Positions 7,777-10,640 of a DNA stretch of 10,640 nt are shown here, piece after piece. Position 1 is the first letter of the stretch. Each line of letters starts with the position of its first letter. Made by a program: the position numbers and the translations under genes. Origin of the DNA: Candidatus Zixiibacteriota bacterium (GTDB taxonomy: Bacteria > Zixibacteria > MSB-5A5 > WJJR01). Location of the stretch: NCBI GenBank assembly GCA_020058315.1, contig JAGVEK010000442.1, positions 1-10,640 of the forward strand. The letters run 5' to 3'. A model generated the notes under the pieces. That model was not told the DNA's origin. It worked only from the letters and a program-made list of their open reading frames with translations, and searched no databases.

Positions 7777-8344
7777 GGGCATCTCCAATCAATGGAAGAA
7801 TGGGCTGCGCCAGGACTCGATTCACAAATGAATCGGGTTCAGCACGACGGCGCTCAAATTCGGCCGGGGTGTAGCAGGTTGGATTGATTTTTCGTCCCAA
7901 TTGGGCTTCCAGCGGGACCAGTAACTCAAGGATGCTACTCAGCAACAGGTCTTCACCGACAAGCATCACATCTATGTCGCTCTGCGCCGTGTCGGTTTGT
8001 TTCGCCACGGAGCCATAAACCCATGCCCCTTGCAGGCTGGGGGCCAGTGGCAGCAGCGCATCGCGCATTAGGGGCTCCACCCCCAGCGTTTTTCGCGTCA
8101 GCCCGACCAACTCGCTAAAAACCGGGCTTTGCGGATTGGCCTGGAATCGTCTCAGGTTGCCGATCCGCTCGGAACGGACCAGACCCGCATCAGCCAACCG
8201 GTTCAATTCTCTTTGCAAGGAGGCACTGCCCAAGCCCGTGAGGCGACGCAATTCGCTCAGGTGATAAGCACGTCCAGGCTGGCCAAAAAGCCACTGAAAC
8301 ACGCGGGATTGGCTGTCAGTAAAAAGTGAAGTGGCGATCGACAT
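7754..8344 (-). CDS. MNT nucleotidyltransferase with N-terminal winged helix, putative antitoxin
   Basis: This 196-residue protein has two parts. Residues 1-75 form a winged-helix DNA-binding domain (RAYHLSELRRLTGLGSASLQ, then LNRLADAGLV and the wing RRFQANPQSPVF). Residues 105-175 form a minimal nucleotidyltransferase domain with G111-S112, a ten-residue spacer, then D123-I-D125: the complete GSx10DxD catalytic motif. MNT enzymes transfer AMP to their HEPN partner to neutralise it. The winged helix suggests that the protein also represses its own promoter, and repeated TAGCATG motifs lie directly upstream. It is the first gene of the pair. No clear ribosome binding site precedes the ATG, so a leaderless or weak start is possible. 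Confidence 0.88.
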   Translation of the reverse strand: MSIATSLFTDSQSRVFQWLFGQPGRAYHLSELRRLTGLGSASLQRELNRLADAGLVRSERIGNLRRFQANPQSPVFSELVGLTRKTLGVEPLMRDALLPLAPSLQGAWVYGSVAKQTDTAQSDIDVMLVGEDLLLSSILELLVPLEAQLGRKINPTCYTPAEFERRRAEPDSFVNRVLAQPILPLIGDAHEPARAR

Positions 8345-8382
8345 GGCTAAATATTAGCATGAACATGCCAAAAAATAGCATG
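8342..8382. promoter_or_regulatory. Repeated TAGCATG-type sites at the MNT start, candidate operator
   Basis: An imperfect palindrome, TAGCATG-AA-CATGCCA (8355-8370, 6 of 7 pairs), is followed 5 bases later by another TAGCATG (8376-8382). It is preceded by an inverted copy, CATGGCTAA (8342-8350), which includes the MNT start codon. Several half-sites in both orientations at a start codon suggest binding by the winged-helix domain of the MNT protein. The repeats are seen directly; the regulator is inferred. Confidence 0.5.
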
Positions 8383-8545
8383 AGTTCTTCAGGCGATCAC
8401 GACAGTCGCACATATAAATGTCATGAAGTGGAGCCTATATTTTCTGGCGAGGTCTTGCTCCCGAGGATCTCAGCCCGATAGTCTGGATGCTTGGAAACAC
8501 CTGCCATGGATAACGAACTGGATCAATATTGCCTTCCAGGTCCGA

Positions 8546-8575
8546 TTGACAGGGATATGCCCATATGGGCATAAT
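8546..8575 (+). promoter_or_regulatory. Sigma-70 type promoter of the higBA-like operon
   Basis: A perfect -35 box TTGACA (8546-8551) is separated by 18 bases from CATAAT (8570-8575), a five-of-six match to the -10 box. Initiation about 7 bases downstream would fall at about 8582-8583, on the likely ATG of the toxin gene, giving a leaderless mRNA. Confidence 0.6.
8556..8573. promoter_or_regulatory. Perfect 18-bp palindrome within the higBA promoter, candidate operator
   Basis: TATGCCCATATGGGCATA is a perfect inverted repeat. It covers most of the -35/-10 spacer and the first four bases of the -10 box. A repressor bound here would block RNA polymerase. The obvious candidate is the XRE-family antitoxin encoded downstream, since such antitoxins usually repress their own promoters. 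Confidence 0.65.
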
Positions 8576-8582
8576 GCAGCGA

Positions 8583-8963
8583 ATGTCAAAGCAGGCTCGA
8601 AAGCCCCTCAAATGGATTGGATCAGCCAAGCGCGATCTGGATTCAATGCCTGAGGACGTTAAAGACTTATTCGGGCACGCCATTGATCTCGCACAAGCGG
8701 GCGGCAAGCATCAGGACGCCAAAGCATTGAGTGGATTTGGCTCTGCGGGCGTGTTGGAAGTGGTCGAAGATTTCCGCAGCGACACCTACCGTGCTGTCTA
8801 CACGGTCAAGTTCCCCGGATGGGTCTATGTTCTGCATTGCTTCCAGAAGAAGTCCAAGAGTGGCATCAAAACGCCCAAGGAAGATATGGATATGATCAGT
8901 GCCCGTCTGAAGGCCGCGAAACAGGATTTCGAGAATTGGCAAAAACAGAAAGGAGCTCGATGA
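8583..8963 (+). CDS. higB: RelE/ParE-superfamily toxin, HigB-like (Gp49 family)
   Basis: The 126-residue product resembles phage-derived Gp49/HigB-type toxins, which are usually ribosome-dependent mRNA endonucleases. Visible family features are the opening KPLKWIGSAKRDLDSMPEDVK, the middle segment GVLEVVEDFRSDTYRAVYTVKF, the strand WVYVLHCFQKKSKSGIKTP, and a C-terminal helix with DMDMISARLKAA. Basic residues in the YRAVY and FQKKSKSG segments are where the family has its catalytic side chains. I chose ATG 8583: the protein then begins at the usual family start, and the promoter predicts transcription starting there. In-frame ATGs at 8565 and 8574 lie inside the operator and -10 box. The toxin gene precedes the antitoxin gene, as in higBA, and their ends meet with no gap. 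Confidence 0.88.
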   Translation: MSKQARKPLKWIGSAKRDLDSMPEDVKDLFGHAIDLAQAGGKHQDAKALSGFGSAGVLEVVEDFRSDTYRAVYTVKFPGWVYVLHCFQKKSKSGIKTPKEDMDMISARLKAAKQDFENWQKQKGAR

Positions 8964-9292
8964 TGAATGGAAATGACGAACTTACCATCGAAGAAGGCAG
9001 CACCAACGTCTATGCCGACTTGGGTTATGCCGACGCGCCGGAGATGCAGCGCAAGTCTCAGCTTGCCGCGGAGATCGCGCGCGCAATCAAGGCGCGCCAC
9101 CTGACGCAAGACGGTGCCGCCGCATTGCTCGGCATTGAGCAGTCAAAGGTGTCGCGCATTACCAGAGGGCAGTTCCGCGGTGTCAGCGAAGCCAAGTTGC
9201 TGGAACTGGTGGCGAAGTTGGGCCATGACGTCAAAATCGTCGTTGGTCCCGTGCGTCGGCGCGCCGGCAAGATCGAGTTGCAGTTTGCATAG
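8963..9292 (+). CDS. higA: XRE-family antitoxin, HigA-like
   Basis: The 109-residue protein carries a helix-turn-helix domain of the HTH_37/XRE type at about residues 35-90. The segment LTQDGAAALLGIEQSKVSRITRG contains the recognition helix, followed by VSEAKLLELVAKLGHDVKIVV. The N-terminal 30 residues (Glu/Asp-rich, ending YADAPEMQRKSQLA) are typical of antitoxins that wrap the partner toxin. AGGAG at 8951-8955 is the ribosome binding site. It lies 7 bases from the ATG at 8963, which I prefer over the ATG at 8960 (4 bases). Either start overlaps the toxin stop. It probably represses the operon through the palindrome at 8556-8573. Confidence 0.9.
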   Translation: MNGNDELTIEEGSTNVYADLGYADAPEMQRKSQLAAEIARAIKARHLTQDGAAALLGIEQSKVSRITRGQFRGVSEAKLLELVAKLGHDVKIVVGPVRRRAGKIELQFA

Positions 9293-9571
9293 ACCTTGGA
9301 CAGCGATGTTCCGTCCTTGAAGAGCAGGCGTGGCTCGCGGTCATCGCTGCCGTTGAACAGCAGGTTCAACAGCGGCAATGATGCGCAGAAAACTGGTGCT
9401 CACGACGGTGCCAAATATTGCAACAAGTAAGGAGCGGCAAAGTGGCAACGCCAGTATCGGCTATCATGTCGGCCGTAATGCAAGATTTCCTGCAGACTGG
9501 CATGTTGGATATTTGGAGCGGGCGGATAGCGGGTGGATGTGCATAGTAAGTGATTGATTTACTACAAAACA
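9293..9571. other. Non-coding end segment of the element
   Basis: I see no supportable gene in these 279 bases. Two small inverted repeats are visible. GTTGAAC-AGCAG-GTTCAAC (9352-9370) is a perfect 7-bp hairpin without a T-run. TAGTAA-N9-TTACTA (9544-9564) is AT-rich and lies 7 bases before the tRNA-Cys fragment. The latter is where recombinase or host-factor binding sites are expected at an element end. The last 30 bases before the fragment are distinctly AT-rich compared with the surroundings. Confidence 0.55.
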
Positions 9572-9622
9572 CAGCGGCCTGCAAAGCCGTGTACCTCGGT
9601 TCGATTCCGGGTCGCGCCTCCA
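9572..9622 (+). other. 3' fragment of tRNA-Cys(GCA), integration attachment site (att)
   Basis: The sequence contains a complete anticodon arm (GCGGC, loop CTGCAAA with anticodon GCA, GCCGT), the T-arm with GTTCGATT, and the acceptor 3' strand TCGCGCC followed by TCCA. The matching 5' acceptor strand (expected GGCGCGA) and the D-arm are absent: the bases upstream are AT-rich and unrelated. The gene is therefore only its 3' part from about the anticodon stem. This is the pattern left at one end of an element that integrates into a tRNA gene. It marks the junction with the chromosome. Confidence 0.87.
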
Positions 9623-9651
9623 GTGTTCCCCCGCGTCGAGCAACATCTCGG

Positions 9652-9736
9652 GCCCGGATGGTGAAATTGGTAGACACAAGGGACTTAAAATCCCTCGGCG
9701 CAAGCCATACCGGTTCGATTCCGGTTCCGGGCACCA
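9652..9736 (+). tRNA. tRNA-Leu (anticodon UAA)
   Basis: The 85-base gene has acceptor strands GCCCGGA (9652-9658) and TCCGGGC (9726-9732), then A and an encoded CCA. The anticodon stem AGGGA/TCCCT closes the loop CTTAAAA, giving anticodon TAA at 9686-9688. A long variable arm (about 9696-9710) is typical of tRNA-Leu, and the T-loop has GGTTCGATTCC. In many proteobacteria this tRNA lies directly behind tRNA-Cys in a glyW-cysT-leuZ type transcript, which matches its place 29 bases after the tRNA-Cys fragment. Confidence 0.96.
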
Positions 9737-9749
9737 GCCACCCAAACGC

Positions 9750-10178
9750 GTGATAGTTCTCAATCTTCTCTGTGACCACGGACACCGCTTCGAAGGCTGG
9801 TTTGCTTCGGGCGACGCGTTTCGCGAACAATCCCAAAGTCATCTGGTGCACTGTCCCCAATGCCAGACATCGGCGGTGAGCCAGTTGCCCTCGGCGCCCC
9901 ACGTATTGCGCGGCGCAACCGAGGCCGCTCAGCCGGAAAAGCCATCGACGGCAGTAGCGTCCGGCGCCGCGCAGTTGCATCAGGCCCTGGTGACCATGGC
10001 GCGGCAGGCGGAGAACGTCGGCGAGCGCTTCCCCGAAGAGGCGCGTCGGATTCACTATGACGAGGCTCCTGCGCGCACTATCCGCGGCATCGCGACGGCC
10101 GACGAAACCCGCGATCTGCTCGAGGAAGGAATTCTCGTCCTGCCGGCGCCAATTCCGCCGGACGACGAAATTCACTGA
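9750..10178 (+). CDS. DUF1178 family zinc-ribbon protein
   Basis: The 142-residue product matches the DUF1178 family of conserved proteobacterial proteins with no established function. The N-terminus has the family pattern CDHGHRFEGWFAS, and C8, H10/H12, C35 and C38 (CPQC) form a probable zinc site. A variable linker follows, then the conserved C-terminal helix section VGERFPEEARRIHYDEAPARTIRGIATADETRDLLEEGI and the final PAPIPP. The start is the GTG at 9750, because the family begins at this residue. It lies only 13 bases after the tRNA-Leu CCA with no clear ribosome binding site, so it may be translated from a tRNA-processed transcript. Confidence 0.9.
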   Translation: MIVLNLLCDHGHRFEGWFASGDAFREQSQSHLVHCPQCQTSAVSQLPSAPHVLRGATEAAQPEKPSTAVASGAAQLHQALVTMARQAENVGERFPEEARRIHYDEAPARTIRGIATADETRDLLEEGILVLPAPIPPDDEIH

Positions 10179-10179
10179 C

Positions 10180-10640
10180 TCAATCGGCTTGCGGCCGCGT
10201 CTTCCAGAAGCGCGGCGAGAACCTGAATACCTGCGGGTCGGCAGCATCCACCGTGCCCTTGATCCAGCCGAAGAAGGGCGAGCCGATGGTCTCCACGCGT
10301 GTGAAGTTCTTCACCGTTTCTCTTGTGTCCGGGTCTTCCATCGGTTGATCGATCCGATGGTGGTGCGTGTCGCCATGCGCCAATACGACTTGGCCGCCGA
10401 AGGCACGGGTTTCCTGGTACAGGCGGATCAGGAAGTCGCGGTAGCCGGGGCTTGGGTTTCCGGCATTGGCGGCATGAAAGCCCGGGTTGCCCTGAATCAC
10501 GATCAGGATGCCAGCCAGTTTTTTGCTGCGCGCCAGCGCAAAGGCCTGAGCCAGCCATGAACGGTTCGCTGCTCCGCGCTCGACGAATTCCGCCACCGGG
10601 CCGCCGCTGCCTTTGGTGCCGTTGAAGTTGTTGTCGCTGC
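10180..10640 (-). CDS. Metallophosphoesterase-like protein, C-terminal part (5' end beyond window)
   Basis: The visible 152 residues are the C-terminal part of a calcineurin-like phosphoesterase family protein often found on betaproteobacterial chromosomes. Recognisable blocks are the opening GSDNNFNGTKG, the helix EFVERGAANRSWLAQAFALAR, the strand LAGILIVIQGNPGF, and the metal-binding type motif VVLAHGDTHHHRID. These are followed by VKNFTRVETIGSP and the closing strand WIKGTVDAADPQVF. The HGDTHHHRI histidines are likely metal ligands by family analogy. The frame is open at the window edge, so the N-terminal domain and start are not seen. It converges with the DUF1178 gene, their stop codons being one base apart. 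Confidence 0.8.
   Translation of the reverse strand, partial: SDNNFNGTKGSGGPVAEFVERGAANRSWLAQAFALARSKKLAGILIVIQGNPGFHAANAGNPSPGYRDFLIRLYQETRAFGGQVVLAHGDTHHHRIDQPMEDPDTRETVKNFTRVETIGSPFFGWIKGTVDAADPQVFRFSPRFWKTRPQAD

Larger units (their letters stand above)
1..9622. mobile_element. End portion of an integrative and conjugative element (MPF-F, MobH) inserted at tRNA-Cys
   Basis: A continuous block of F-type conjugation genes (traI, traW, traU, trbC, traN) is followed by two toxin-antitoxin type modules. It ends at a 3' fragment of tRNA-Cys, and ordinary chromosomal genes lie beyond. Integrating elements that use tyrosine recombinases usually insert into tRNA 3' ends and leave a copy of that end at the far junction, which is what position 9572-9622 looks like. 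The other end, with the integrase and a complete tRNA-Cys, must lie outside the window. That no integrase is seen here agrees with this being the distal end. Whether the element is still mobile cannot be judged from the window. Confidence 0.82.

Noticed and set aside
8423..8653. 76-residue plus-strand open frame before higB
   Set aside because: It spans the promoter and operator and overlaps the toxin start in another frame; no ribosome binding site or family match.
9352..9370. Intrinsic terminator after higA
   Set aside because: The hairpin is perfect but short (7 bp) and no T-run follows, so it is not called as a terminator.
9293..9376. Minus-strand stretch with a protein-like reading (NLLFNGSDDREPRLLFKDG)
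   Set aside because: It looks like the tail of a coding sequence, but the frame has a stop just upstream and then continues opposite the antitoxin gene. I cannot match it to a family. It could be a decayed gene remnant, but support is too weak to list.
9549..9622. Complete tRNA-Cys gene
   Set aside because: The 5' acceptor strand and D-arm are missing; the upstream bases cannot pair with TCGCGCC, so only a 3' fragment is present.
9366..10247. 293-residue minus-strand open frame
   Set aside because: It runs through the tRNA-Leu gene, the tRNA-Cys fragment and the opposite strand of the DUF1178 gene, so it cannot be a real protein gene.
1..10640. CRISPR array or other regularly spaced repeats
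   Set aside because: No evenly spaced direct repeats were found on reading the window.

Overview
The window is the end of an integrated conjugative element together with the chromosome next to it. The host is most likely a betaproteobacterium (inference). The support is the high-GC coding style, the tRNA-Cys then tRNA-Leu(UAA) order, a DUF1178 zinc-ribbon gene and a convergent metallophosphoesterase-type gene. I cannot fix the genus.

Positions 1-7310 hold plus-strand conjugation genes of an F-type (MPF-F) type IV secretion system. In order they are the C-terminal part of a MobH-type TraI relaxase, a terminator-like hairpin, traW, traU, trbC, traN in two pieces, and a small exported protein of unknown function. 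From traW on, the genes overlap or sit 2 bases apart, so they read as one operon. TraW, TraU and TrbC are periplasmic pilus-assembly factors. TraN is the outer-membrane mating-pair stabilisation protein. Here it is encoded by two genes joined by an ATGA overlap, each with its own signal peptide.

Positions 7357-9292 hold two toxin-antitoxin type modules facing away from each other. On the minus strand is an MNT nucleotidyltransferase with an N-terminal winged helix, followed by an overlapping HEPN-domain gene. On the plus strand is a RelE/HigB-type toxin followed by an XRE-family antitoxin. The intergenic region carries a TAGCATG-type repeat cluster at the MNT start. It also carries a strong promoter whose spacer holds a perfect 18-bp palindrome, and that promoter probably makes a leaderless higB transcript. 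Both modules probably help keep the element in the host.

Positions 9293-9571 have no convincing gene. At 9572-9622 lies the 3' two-thirds of a tRNA-Cys(GCA) gene without its 5' end. This is the hallmark of a tyrosine-integrase attachment site, so the element ends here. To the right is chromosome: an intact tRNA-Leu(UAA), a DUF1178 gene, and the C-terminal part of a convergent metallophosphoesterase-like gene that runs off the window. The insertion appears to separate tRNA-Leu from the promoter of an ancestral tRNA-Cys/tRNA-Leu transcript.
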